Of a stretch of DNA of 64,000 bases, positions 1 to 9,960 are shown in pieces. The notes under the pieces were generated by a model. The model saw only the letters and a program-made list of their open reading frames with translations. It was not told where the DNA came from and ran no database searches. A program made the translations under genes and the position numbers. Origin of the DNA: Heliopora coerulea (lineage: Eukaryota > Cnidaria > Anthozoa > Scleralcyonacea > Helioporidae); NCBI GenBank assembly GCA_030142905.1, contig JASJOG010000168.1, positions 463,501 through 527,500 of the forward strand, in the 5' to 3' direction. The first letter of the stretch is position 1. Each line of letters begins with the position of its first letter.

Positions 1-430
1 AACCGTATATGTCAGAAAGGAAAATCGTCCAGATCAGGCATATCGTGTTGATCAGACCTTAGTCATCACGTGACCGTCATGCTCGTTCGGAAAACAGGGA
101 TCAGGGCCTCTCCACTCGATACGATTGTTGTACCTGATTCCTCACTTTGGCGCATGCGATTATGTCGTAAAAGCACAATTCCTGCTTGCTATCCGCTCGC
201 GAATGTTGCAATTGGTCCTGAAGACTCTTATGACTGAATTGGATACATCAAAATAAACAATCGCATACGACAGTCGTATCGTGTAAATAGACCCTTCGGT
301 AGTTCCAGATATGGATAACTTATCCAGCAAATAAGATCACAATCCAGAGGATAGTTCTAGTGGGGGACATTCACGACAAATGCACTGGTATCATCGCACT
401 CTAAGATAGCTAAAGTCATACTTCATGGAG
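1..430. other. Intergenic, no recognised content
   Basis: I see no credible coding region, RNA gene or clear repeat here. It is the 3' flank of the minus-strand OLD-like gene, whose stop codon lies at 431-433. Confidence 0.5.
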
Positions 431-2170
431 CTACTTGCTGTTTGATAAGAAATTTAAAATGAACTTAAAACATCGTAGTATTTCGTGGTTTGGCCTCTTC
501 GTTTCTCCTTGCTCCAACATTTCTTCAATCAATTTTTGAAAGTGGTGAGGCGAAAAGTTTTTCCAGTTTTTCTTTTTAAAATTACCTCTTGTTATCCGAA
601 CGACATCTTCGATTTCTCCACGTCCCTCGTTCCAACCAAAGATCTTTTCTACCTCCTCGTTATGAGAATTAAGAGCATCATGGTCGACGATAAGACAGTG
701 CGGAATGTCAAGATCTTTGCAAATTTTCACCGCTTTGTCAATATTTCCCTTCCCCGATAAAGGTAATACACTGCAGGTACGCACAAGCTCTCTACACTCT
801 TCCAGATCCTTTTGTTCTTGAGCTTGTAACGCCACCTTAAGTAGGTCTTCTTCTCCGCCCTCTCCTTCGTCAATCAACTTCAACATGGCCTCACAGAAGC
901 GACGGTCCGTATCTCCCTCCACCCAAATTACTCGTCGCGTGAGGAATAACTCTCGCGTTTCTGCCCCACCAACGAAGCGCGATTCAATCTCTGACAAACT
1001 CGACAATACACAGTGGATCTCGCAACAACCACTAGTATATCGTCGGAAACGAAAAATCTGGTCAATTGGTGAACCATGCAACATATCAGGAGCATGCGTA
1101 GTGACGATGATCACTTTATTTGGCTTGGAACTTTCCTGGGATAGAATTCTTCGAAGACGTCTAATCTGAAGGGGATGCATACCTCTTGTCGGCTCATCCA
1201 GCAATACCGTTTCGGTCTGCTCATTAACCAATACAAAGGCTAGAATGAAAGCGTAAAAGAACCCCTGAGGCAAGTCGTCTTTCTGGTAACGTACTCCCTT
1301 CAGCATCTCTTCAATTTTGATAGATTGACACTCGTATTTCACTGTAATCTTTTCATCTCCAGTAAGCTTGTGGAATAGCTTTGTGGCTTGCTCCCATTTA
1401 TCTTCGAACCCAGGCTTTGCATCGCTTGACTCGTGTGGATAAATGGCTTTCAGGAGCTTCAGAATCACGGTAGCCTGCGTTTCGTCTGTTCTTTGGATTT
1501 TTGAAGGCGGGCCTAGGCCGTGATCTTTACCACTGTCTCCCAGGAAATCGTTATCTGTTTCTTCTAAATTTGAAGGATCAGGGAACCAATTCAACAAATC
1601 GCTCGTTCGTGAACCTTTACACCTATCTTCAAACAGACCTATCTTTGCTTTCTTGGCATCAAATGGTTGGATTACAGCGATAATCTGATCGTTAAATCTC
1701 ACAAAAAGAAATCTAGAAATAGCTGATCCAGGGATGCGCTTAAACCCAATAACCAGCGTCAAGGTACCTGAGGTGATCTTCATGCGGTCCTGCAAAACCT
1801 TGTGCAGCTTTTTCGGAATTATCAGAATACCATCTAGAAACCAGAGCTTGAATTCGGGATGGGTTCTTGCAAAACTGTTCTCATGATAGCGAGGCAGTTT
1901 TTCCCAGCTTTTAAATTCTAAGACGTATTCGCAAGCTACGACAGATTCCCTCGAGCCGTCACACACTCGAAGATTTTCGACTGGCCTTCTACATCCGAAA
2001 TTACTGGCAAAACAAACTACCTTTAGTACAGTGCTTTTGCCACTCGCGTTTTCGCCAACCAAAGTGAAGAGCTTGCTAGGATTCTCTGATTTCTCTCGTT
2101 TCGCGGAGAAGTCCATGATTTGCTTCTTGTCGAATATTTTGTAATTATCGATTACAAGACGTCGCAACAT
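431..2170 (-). CDS. OLD-family-like ATPase/TOPRIM protein
   Basis: A predicted 579-residue protein joins an ABC/SMC-type ATPase to a C-terminal TOPRIM domain, the layout of OLD-family nucleases. Visible motifs: Walker A GENASGKST (residues 39-47), Walker B VLLDEPTRGMHP (about 322-333), a switch histidine in VTTHAPD (about 356-362), the TOPRIM glutamate in WVEGDTDRRF (about 416-425) and the acidic motif IVDHDA (about 494-499). I start at the ATG at 2168-2170. The frame stays open a further 41 codons upstream, but that stretch is hydrophobic and unrelated, and a 3' splice site (ctgttatag) lies just before the ATG, so a 5' intron is likely. No intron interrupts the domain part. OLD proteins are best known from bacteria and phages, where some act in defence. 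Animal intron-poor copies suggest an old transfer or a selfish origin. A DNA-cleaving role is inference only. Confidence 0.75.
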   Translation of the reverse strand: MLRRLVIDNYKIFDKKQIMDFSAKREKSENPSKLFTLVGENASGKSTVLKVVCFASNFGCRRPVENLRVCDGSRESVVACEYVLEFKSWEKLPRYHENSFARTHPEFKLWFLDGILIIPKKLHKVLQDRMKITSGTLTLVIGFKRIPGSAISRFLFVRFNDQIIAVIQPFDAKKAKIGLFEDRCKGSRTSDLLNWFPDPSNLEETDNDFLGDSGKDHGLGPPSKIQRTDETQATVILKLLKAIYPHESSDAKPGFEDKWEQATKLFHKLTGDEKITVKYECQSIKIEEMLKGVRYQKDDLPQGFFYAFILAFVLVNEQTETVLLDEPTRGMHPLQIRRLRRILSQESSKPNKVIIVTTHAPDMLHGSPIDQIFRFRRYTSGCCEIHCVLSSLSEIESRFVGGAETRELFLTRRVIWVEGDTDRRFCEAMLKLIDEGEGGEEDLLKVALQAQEQKDLEECRELVRTCSVLPLSGKGNIDKAVKICKDLDIPHCLIVDHDALNSHNEEVEKIFGWNEGRGEIEDVVRITRGNFKKKNWKNFSPHHFQKLIEEMLEQGETKRPNHEILRCFKFILNFLSNSK

Positions 2171-2373
2171 AGCTGCTGCTATAACAGATAACAGATGAAA
2201 TATTAGATGAAAGATTATTACAGTTAGGTAATGTGCCAAGTCACTACAAGTCTTACGTTGAATGTGAATGCTATAAATTAAATGATTCCTCAATTTTCAT
2301 ATGTATCTGGGTCTTAGAAGCTGAGGCTTCAAAAATATATGAAAATGGATTTTCCGTACACCGTTAAACTACA

Positions 2374-2709
2374 TTAAGATGGTAGATGAATGATCGTCAA
2401 GCTCTATCCTCAGAAAAACAATTTCTGAGCCCCAGACGGGGATCGAACCCGCAACCTTCTCAGGACCGGTGAGACGCTCTAACCATTGAGCTATCAAGAC
2501 TCAGATGGAGAGCCATGGTGCAAGTTCAACATATATGTGCGACCTAAGCGGAAGCCACTATATATTGACAATGACAGGTGACGTTTGTATGTTGATTGTA
2601 TGAGAGCGTCTCACCAGTCATCAGAAAGTTGCGAGTTCTGATCCCGTCTGGGGCACGGAAATTGTTTTGATGAGTATAGAGCTTGACGAACGTTCATCCA
2701 TCATCTTAA
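2374..2709. repeat. Fold-back element with tRNA-like arms
   Basis: The left arm (about 2374-2480) and right arm (about 2600-2709) are imperfect inverted repeats of about 105-110 bp around a spacer of about 120 bp. Both arms start from the same outer motif (ttaagatg..., reversed at 2702-2709) and both contain a tRNA-like box region. In the right arm the tRNA part is degraded. This looks like a palindromic or dimeric tRNA-derived short element. No obvious target-site duplication was found. Confidence 0.7.
2427..2502 (-). tRNA. tRNA-like sequence (probably SINE-type, not a functional tRNA)
   Basis: On the minus strand there is a good A-box (TAGCTCAATGG), a T-arm with B-box (GGTTCGATCCC) and an anticodon-like hairpin TCTCA-CCGGTCC-TGAGA. 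The loop lacks the universal T at position 33, and the acceptor stem forms only with several G-T pairs and an abnormal length before the A-box. It also forms the arm of a fold-back repeat. A functional tRNA is therefore unlikely; Pol III promoter activity is possible. Confidence 0.35.
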
Positions 2710-3319
2710 GATATTTCCAAGTTCTCATACATCCAATATATAAACTTCGTAAAACTACATTTCATATTCCGGTCCACCTATTTTGAAAGTTATGCACAAT
2801 CAGTAGCGTAGCGAAACCTCGACGATTGGAGGGGTGCATGATTAGATTTTGCCGACGAACTGGGCGTGGTGTAAGACAACTGAGTTGTTTTGTAAAATCT
2901 GTTTTTCTAAAAAGCACTTTCAACACGCACACAAGAATCAAAAACTCAAAGCTTTTCAAGATTTTGTTATCTTTAACTGTAGCTAACTAGCATTCGCACA
3001 AATGGTAAGCTGACAAGACTTCACTCCTTATTAAACTACACCCAACTGCGATAAAAGAAAACCTGTCAAAGTAATCAGCAGTTGGTAACTTAAAATGCGT
3101 CAGAAAGCTCCAAACAATGGCGCACCCAAGCGGGAAGGGGCTTAACGGGATGAAGCTCCTTCCTTACCAGCCACATAAAGATGTCTATTTGCGTCCACGA
3201 AAAGAAAAATTAAAAATGTAACGTAAAATCAAAAGGGATATGAGGGAGAAGGGCCTCCGTGTAGAGATTGCAAGAGATCAACCCCTAAGTTGGGAAAAGG
3301 CGAAGAAGAAGAAGATGAA
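2710..3319. other. Intergenic, no recognised content
   Basis: AT-rich sequence between the fold-back element and the first duplicon repeat. Short open frames exist on both strands, but none has a recognisable domain or a counterpart elsewhere in the window. Confidence 0.45.
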
Positions 3320-5680
3320 CAGGCCTTATGAAAATTTGTCAAAACCTTGTCACCTTGTAACCATCTTCCGTTCCTGGCGTCGATGTTCACAACTTCATAA
3401 AGGTAACTTCCGAGAACAACAGGACGGAGTAGTTCCTTGTTAAAACTTAAAAACATAGTTCCCAAAAATTGACAAATTAACCTCTTTTTGGTTTCGGTTA
3501 TAGAATAAGAATTGCCGTTCATCTACGTTAATATAAACGCATGATCGGCTTCTTAAGTGTTCACCCATTGCCGCTAGAAAAGTGATTTGTTTCAAGGAGA
3601 ATTTGTAAAGATGGGTTTTTCTCTGGTTTGGGTTGCCCATCCCTGATATAAGACGAATCTTTAGCTGTTTCACGGAAGTTGAGGAAGTGTTGCTGGAAAT
3701 AAGAACCATTCCAAGAAAACGCGCATTTTACTTGACGTTATGTGTCAATAAGACCGTACTATGATTTGTGGCAACCTCACTTGGGAAGAATGTGAAAGAA
3801 AATACTTGCAAATGGACTGCGTTAATAAATATCTGCTCTGGATTTCTAGCCATATATTAGAACGGAACGAATGATGTCGTGCATTGAAATGTGAGTGAAC
3901 TTATATCAGATTCTCACTTCGAAATACAAAAGAAATTATCTACAACAATTAACCTTGAATCGATGAACAGAGTAGGCCATTCGTTTCAAAGGCGACTTCT
4001 AAAGCAACTTCAGTATATTACACGTAACAAACATTAACAGAAGATGATTGTCATGCCAAGAGAATGTAAAACTACGGTGTGTTGTCACTTTCGCATAACT
4101 TGTACGTCTGTAACACGACAGAACCACTGATCTGAATAGGGACAGAACCAGTTGACATTTGTAATCTTCTCTTGCCATATAAATCTTATCTGTGTTGCTC
4201 AATAACTCGAGCAGTCTCCAGGATCTAATCGGTTCAGAGGTTACGGGTTACATTCTGGTCAGAAGCTTAGAAAATATAAATTTATTTGTGATATACACGG
4301 GGTTAAATGGTGTCTACGATGGAACCACATTATGAAGACTTACCAACTTAACCAGGTCTCTCAAACGCCTGGACAGGTGAGATGGTGAAAGATGATAAGA
4401 ATTTAGATCAAGTCTCTGCTGCCAAGTTCCTGCACGTCTTGTGTGGAAGGTGAACGTCTGTCAAATGAAGAGGGTAAAATAAACTGTGATCAACCATGGA
4501 CGAGACAGCTTGCGGAGTCAGTGTATATGTTAAGCTATTTTTATGAAGTTCTTTTGTTGTTTTATATTAATCGTCGAATAAATAATGTAACAGCTTATTG
4601 TCATAGGTAATAGTACGGTTTGGAAGGCCATTTAGACACAAAGGGAAACACTCACAAGTGGGTTTTTTAAAGACTGTCAAAATAGCGCAAGTGCTATTTC
4701 AATGCTATATATTCTGAAAATGTACAATTTTTGCGCTAAGGACTGGAGAGCTGCTAATTTACCCCCACTCAGGGTGTTTGTCATTGAGTCAATCCTTCGA
4801 TGCATGACATTGTTTCTTTTTTTTTCTGTTGAGATTTGTTGCTTTGTTCTTGCCAAGTTTTCTCAAATGTTCTTTAGTTCTAGGTGTGGGATATATTGGA
4901 TACTGTGTTAACGGTGTAAAACATATTTCATACACTGTAGGAAGGCAAGAGTCACGGAAAACGATCGATCTTTACCACTTTACATTAATCAAATCTTGAC
5001 GTGTTATGGCAGAAATGTTTAGCGGATATTGCACAGTGAGAGAGCTACTACTACACGCCACGATGACCGACAACCTACCGCTCTCTGATGTTATCTTGGC
5101 GGGTTCGTGACAAGATATAACAAAAGCAGTTTAAGGTCATCTACCGCCAACAGCGGCAACAGAGCGTATGCGTTTCAAATAAGCTATTTAACATACTCTT
5201 AAACGAACAGATGAAATTTGTTTTAAAACATTCAACTGAAGTAGGTCACTCTCATCACAACGCAGTTCTCTTCTGTTTTGTTTCGTTTAAAATACAGAAG
5301 CGCCAAACTATCGCGGTATACCGGGATATATCGGGATATACCTGTTCATACAGGCCTTATGAAACCTTGTCAAAACCTTGTGACCTTGTAACCACTTTCC
5401 CTTGCTGGCCTCGATGTTCACTATCGTACAAGGCTAACTTGAGAGAACAACAGGACGGTCTAGTTCCTTATTAAAACTTAAAAACCTAGTTCCCAAAAAT
5501 TGACGAATTAACGTCTTTTTGCTTTCGGTTATGGAATAAAAAATACTGTTCATCTACGTTAAACGCATGATAGGTTTCTTAAGTCTTAAACCATTGCAGC
5601 TCCAAAAGTGTTTTGTTTCAAGGAGAAGTTGTAAAGAGGGTTTTTTTTCTCTGGTTTGGGTTGCCCATCCCTGATATAAT
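3320..5680. repeat. Tandem alpha/beta repeat, copy A
   Basis: This segment recurs within the window. The part 3320-3640 matches 5352-5680, 29219-29540 and 31567-31890 (alpha tail). The part 3640-4440 (beta) matches 29540-30335, and its end also resembles 23050-23700 and 54850-55560 just upstream of the two NLR genes. The part 4448-5350 (alpha) matches 28316-29215 and 30339-31565. A tandem unit of about 2 kb is therefore repeated, with small indels. Short open frames in it are not conserved between copies, so I do not call genes. The beta part carries what may be a noncoding first exon of the NLR family. Confidence 0.7.
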
Positions 5681-6445
5681 ACACTGCTATAATATACAAA
5701 ATACACGTTGTTCTTTTTTATAACGAACACATTTATAAGGAACTTGAGACTGAGATTTGCCGAAAAGTTAGAAAAAAACGTTGGTAGAACACCATTTCTT
5801 GCTTTCGTCTTCCATTTTCTCCATTAAGTCGATTGTTCTATCGCAAAGATGCTGTTTTTATAACCTAATAGCCTAAATAAAGCCTCCAGCTCTGAGTTTA
5901 GCTAAGAAAGGTGCAAAAGTCCTTCCCGGAAAGGTTCGATTCTGACTTTTATTACCTATAAACGTTTCTAGTTTTCAACTTATTTTTCAACTTCCAAGTC
6001 TCCGGGGGCAGTATAAACGGACTCTGGATGTCCTCATGTGGCCCGATGGCCACAAGTACCGCACCCCTGCTGTACGATATACATCGACAATTTTGTCCAG
6101 AATCCCCCCCCCTCTCTGAGTGAACTCGTGCATTCGCAAGTGATGGGGGATTACCGCTTAATGAGTACTCGATACTATCGATACCACGAATCGAACGCAC
6201 TTTCGATTACTTGGCCTGTGTCAGGAATTCGAAAGAATGTTTTAAGAATAAGTCTCATCAATAATACAGCGACTATGATATTGAGCAAAGAAACTTCCCT
6301 CCTGAGTTATCTCATGCATTACAGTGAATTTGAAGACCTGTAACATTTTTATCATCTCAAAAAGAGAAACCAGGCCCCTTGGTTTCCTCCGCTGGGTCTG
6401 GCAATGTATGAATACTCTGGAACGGTCTCACATAACGCGGCGCTG

Positions 6446-6482
6446 TTTATAACTTGTTACGTCACCACGTTCGAGAACTTTC
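6446..6482. promoter_or_regulatory. Composite TATA / CRE / heat-shock element, copy A
   Basis: Within 37 bp lie a TATA-like TTTATAA (6446-6452), a CRE-type TTACGTCA (6457-6464; TGACGTAA on the other strand) and a perfect three-block heat-shock element TTCGAGAACTTTC (6470-6482). In the minus orientation the order is HSE, CRE, TATA, as in a stress promoter. The same sites are intact in copies B and C. It lies 0.5 kb past the 3' end of the bZIP exon, so which transcript it drives is unclear. Confidence 0.5.
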
Positions 6483-6963
6483 TGGACATCACACTCCTTC
6501 CCTTCAACAAAAACAAAGTTTTTGACGATAGCTTTCTTTGGATTCTTTATTTTTTTCTTCCCGATTATTCACAACCACATTTATTTCATACAGAATTGAA
6601 TATCTAAACTATATAAATTCACTTTCGTTCCTCGCTTGGGGGCTTCCCCCTCAGGTTTTGTTTTTACAGATAGATAACATTCATTTCTCACAACCAGCCT
6701 GGTATCGCGTCCTTTCTTTTTGAAAATGATCTATTAACATCTTTTTCGTTTTGGGTATTTCCATCTGTTGTATACCTTGATGTCCATGTATAATTACTTC
6801 GCGATGTCATTGTCTTTGGTTAGTAACGGTGTCGTTTCAATTTACTGCTGATCGTCCGCAGTTTCATCGAAACTCTTTCAGCCATTCGGCTCAATGCGGT
6901 TGTTCATGTCGCTTGTTTATGTCAGCTTGGCTGTCCGACAATTCTCAATTAATCAAGCATTAT

Positions 6964-7377
6964 TCAATTTTTTTGTCTCGTCAGAAATAGTGCACAATCA
7001 CGGTGAACTAGGAGAAGACCTTTCAACTCAGCTATTTCTTGTTTTAAACAATAATTTTGCTGCTGTAGTTCAGAGTTGAGTTCTGACATTTCAGTAGCTT
7101 TTCTCTCCAACGCTTCAATCCACAGTTTTCTTTTTTCTCTAAAGCGCGTGGCTGCTCCTCTATTTCGTTCTAACAACTTCTCACGTTTCTCGTCTGGGAT
7201 AAGATCCTCTTGCAACATGCGACTTCGTTTCACGGGTCTTATATTATCCACATTCTTCTCTCTTCCGCCTTCAAAATTGTAAGTTAGGGCACGTCTCTTG
7301 AATGAAGCCTCTGCTTTATTCATGATTTCAGCTATAATGTTCACGTTTATAGCTGACGGAACAGTTACGACCAGCAA
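6964..7377 (-). CDS. ATF2/CREB5-like bZIP exon, copy A
   Basis: A single open exon encodes a C-terminal ATF2/ATF7/CREB5-type bZIP domain. The basic region reads NRGAATRFREKRKLW, and the zipper shows heptads L, M, L, L, L, H, ending LLLVHRDC as in the ATF2 family. The first residues (VVTVPSAIN) resemble the conserved stretch upstream of the bZIP in ATF2, so the frame probably begins at a 3' splice site (gttcctctag, just before 7377) rather than at an ATG. The first in-frame ATG is at 7321-7323 and would give 119 residues. No upstream exon with transactivation or zinc-finger domains is seen. It could be a captured or truncated gene able to dimerise and compete for CRE sites; that is inference. 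Position 3 of the basic signature is Gly, whereas copy C has Ala. Confidence 0.6.
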   Translation of the reverse strand: MLVVTVPSAINVNIIAEIMNKAEASFKRRALTYNFEGGREKNVDNIRPVKRSRMLQEDLIPDEKREKLLERNRGAATRFREKRKLWIEALERKATEMSELNSELQQQNYCLKQEIAELKGLLLVHRDCALFLTRQKN

Positions 7378-7441
7378 CTAGAGGAACCAGTACAATCTCT
7401 TCTACAGTCAATAACGAATGAACCCAAAAGACAACATATTC

Positions 7442-7780
7442 TTTTTTATACCTTTTAAGATATCCGTTCTTTGTAACACCTAATATCAATTAATTGTCCA
7501 CTTACATAATGTTTCTACAATTATCTTGACAAATCACTTAGTCATCATTACTGGTCTTGTCCCGCATTACTCATTATTTCTGGTATAACCAATCGAGAAT
7601 GCATCAGATATCTTATTTTAGTAACACACCTAATATCTATAGTATAAATTGTCCCGTTACATAATACTGCTATAATTATCTCCACAATTCCCCGAGTCAT
7701 CATCACTGGAATTGTTCCGCATTGCTCATTACTTCCGGTACAATCAATCCAGAATGTTCAACAGCTGTCTTAAGCTACGT
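7442..7780 (-). promoter_or_regulatory. Tandem upstream region of the bZIP exon, copy A
   Basis: A TATA-like box (TATAAAAAAG on the minus strand, 7442-7451) is followed upstream by two diverged copies of a 150-bp unit (7475-7624 and 7625-7780). Each unit carries one AP-1/CRE-like half site on the minus strand (ATGACTAAG and ATGACTCGG), plus shared blocks around ttacataat and cgcattactcatta. Copy B has the same arrangement. This suggests a bZIP-responsive promoter, possibly autoregulated, but the region could equally be an intron. Confidence 0.4.
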
Positions 7781-8300
7781 TTGCACTATACCGGATAGCT
7801 TTCCGTAGCGACGCAAAAACCATGGCGGACAGACCTTACGTTTCCACTTGGAACGCCATTTTCGGAGCGATTTTTCGAACAAAACAACTTTGTTCCGCTC
7901 CACATCGGATGGGTTTTCGGGGCGCTTTAAGCCTTCGATTGCATTCAATTATATGAAGTCACGCGAGTGTTTGTGTGTTGTTATTGTCGGATTATTGCGA
8001 AGAATTTTGGGTTACATAGTACAATCACAGCAACTGATCGTATTTTTTAACACGATGGCGACCTGGAGAAAAGGGAGTGCGCTTTTACAAGAGCAAATCT
8101 CTTTGAGGCGGATTTTACTCTGCTTATCCTGGTCCGCTGCTTACATCATCATACCTTACAACTTTTTACAACAGTGCAGACTGACCTGTTTACACTATAC
8201 CAGAAAGCTTTTTGTACCGCCACAAAAACCTTTCCAGGATCGTGTAAAAGCAGTGTGAGTAAAGAAAAGGGGCGTAACTGGAGGGAGTGGGGTTAGGGGG
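7781..8300. other. MITE-like noncoding segment, copy A
   Basis: Two direct copies of a motif resembling DNA-transposon ends occur at about 7782-7825 (ttgcactataccggatagct) and 8185-8235 (ttacactataccagaaagct). A 136-codon frame on the plus strand (7848-8258) is not preserved in copy B, so I do not call it a gene. Copy A then jumps at about 8300 into the gypsy remnant, where B has more than 6 kb of extra sequence. Confidence 0.45.
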
Positions 8301-8301
8301 A

Positions 8302-8733
8302 TCACGACTCCTGCGCTTCCATCTGAAGATGGAAAGCACTTCCATCTGCAGATTGAGATGCTTTCTTAAACTTGTTTACCATTCGCCACAATAGTATTGG
8401 GGGAGGTTCATTAGTCTCTCCTACTAACGTTGTGAGAACTGTCAAGTGCTCATCTTCTGTCTTCTTCTCTCCGAAATCCTCTTCGATTTTCCGTTTAAAA
8501 CTATCCCAGTCGTCACCGATGTCGCTTTCAACTGTTTCCCAAAACTCGTCCGCTCTTCCCGTTAAAAGTACTGGTGCCTGAGTTACCATGTGAGCTTTTG
8601 TCCACTTCTTGGCCTTACGAATTTTCTCCATCGAGCGAAGCCTGATCTTCGGCTCAGCTACGCCGTCGTACGTCGGCAAAGTAATCTTTAAACTTTCTGC
8701 TCGCGAGACCGTTCCTTGATCAGTGTCTGACAT
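8302..8733 (-). pseudogene. Ty3/gypsy gag N-terminal remnant
   Basis: This frame matches the N-terminal part of the gag region of the gypsy element at 39.7-40.7 kb and sits at the same place relative to its LTR. It keeps its initiating ATG (8731-8733) and lacks the two early stops seen in copy B, but it is cut off after about 125 gag codons and ends in an unrelated tail. The rest of the element was removed by a deletion whose left end is at about 8300. Confidence 0.8.
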
Positions 8734-8768
8734 CTTCTCTGTTTGTCCAATCCCACCGCTGCCACCAG

Positions 8769-8916
8769 TGTAAAACAGTAATGTGAAAAATACTTTATTA
8801 GTGATTTAGTTTTACCACCGACTCCTTCTTTCCTGTTCCCTCCAAAACCAACAACAACAAAGAAAACCCTCTTTTGTCACAAGGTACAGTCCAAATATGG
8901 ACTGTGCGGTAATACA
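8769..8916 (-). repeat. Ty3/gypsy LTR, copy A (5' LTR of a deleted element)
   Basis: The 148-bp LTR begins TGTAAAACAG and ends in ATACA, closely matching 40719-40866. It is followed by ACTG and the same unique flank as in copy B, so the insertion predates the duplication. Just inside it (8746-8768) is a primer-binding site matching the 3' end of a tRNA-Leu (ccaccgctgccacca on the plus strand). Confidence 0.85.
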
Positions 8917-9580
8917 ACTGCAAGTCAACCTTCCAGTTATTATGGAGTTCAATGGTGGTGACTGGGGCATGTTGCGGTTTCACGTACATCTCAAAAACCT
9001 CATGTATTTCATGTTAAAAATTTAAATATGTTAGATCAACTGATTTAAGTCTAAATTGGCCGTTCCTGTCTCGTCAGAGATCCCAACGAATCTTTCCTTT
9101 CTAACGAGCCTATGCATAAACTATTTAAATTGCACACATTAGGCAAGAAGTCCATACATAGGAGTTATCAAGGTTAATAAAAAGCGCGCACGGAAATCTG
9201 GAAATTTCAAATATCGTGCTTATTGAAGGCCCACGGCCGTTTACCACGGAGAACATTTGATATTATAAGCTTAAGTGATCGGAAAACGAATTTATTGCTT
9301 GTAAAACGGCCCAAAACACACAACTTAACACTATTTCAAACCTTTTTTATCAACCTTCCTACCTTTATGGGAAAACGTGACTCCCCAACTTCCTCTGTCA
9401 CTGCAGTTAATAGAAGGACAATGAAAGGTCGAAATATTTACTCTGAACGTACAATGTTTCAAAGAATGCTATTAAGGAGTTCTTATCAAATGGATCCCTT
9501 CAAATAAATCTTTTTATCCCTAATTTTAAATCAATCAATATCTGTCCCTTCTTATCAAAAATTCTGATCGTCCGCCAAGT
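8917..9580. other. Noncoding duplicon sequence, copy A
   Basis: It matches 40867-41542 at high identity with small indels. I see no supported gene in it. Confidence 0.5.
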
Positions 9581-9960
9581 GAATGACTGCATGAATGAAT
9601 CAACGCACCAACGAAATAACGGAACGACGGACAAACAAACTACGAACTCATCGGATGTACGCTCGACTGACGAATGCACAAACCAAAGAACGAACGATCA
9701 AATGGTTCGACAGACGGGCGAATTCATAGATGCAAGGACAAATGTATGGACGGAAGGACAAACAAATAAACAGAGGGATGCATGAAGACATGGACGGATG
9801 GACGGAGTAACCAACAAAGGGACGAAAGAGACAACGGATGGACTGGGAAATGGATGAATGAACAAACACACAGACGATTTGACGGACGAACGCATAGACG
9901 CAAGGACAAATGTATGGACGGAAAGACGAACAAATAAACGGTGGGAATAACGAACGAACG
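9581..9960. repeat. Degenerate GACGGA/CGAA minisatellite, copy A
   Basis: A purine-rich tract of 4-base-register repeats (gaatgaat, aacgaacg, ggacggatgg, aaggacaaatgtatggacgg). The block with aaggacaaatgtatggacgg occurs twice, about 180 bp apart (about 9733 and 9901). All long frames here (Ser/Val/Phe/His-rich on the minus strand, Thr/Asn/Asp-rich on the plus) are products of the repeat. The homologous tract is at 41543-41945. Confidence 0.85.

Larger units (their letters stand above)
5784..7790. repeat. bZIP duplicon, copy A
   Basis: This block contains a promoter-like site, the ATF2-like bZIP exon and its tandem upstream region. It matches about 31905-33680 (copy B) and 62368 to the window end (copy C). 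In B the first part (5684-6006 here) is missing, so the match resumes at the gggggcag motif. Conservation across the three copies is close to base-for-base over the bZIP part; A and B have no indel across the exon. Confidence 0.85.

Noticed and set aside
2427..2502. Functional tRNA gene
   Set aside because: Missing T33, weak acceptor stem and location inside a fold-back repeat argue for a tRNA-derived element; kept only as a low-confidence tRNA-like feature.
3999..4202. Recurrent 67-residue frame (minus) seen four times, also at 23.3, 29.9 and 55.1 kb
   Set aside because: It has no ATG at the frame start, its C-terminal half differs between copies, and it belongs to the beta repeat just after the putative first-exon donor. 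Conservation is explained by repeat identity.
6038..6607. Plus-strand frames near the composite promoter, also present in copy B
   Set aside because: They have frame breaks and different C-termini between copies and no recognisable domain; similarity reflects the duplication.
7848..8258. 136-residue plus-strand frame
   Set aside because: It is not preserved in copy B (broken near the start) and contains MITE-like end motifs.
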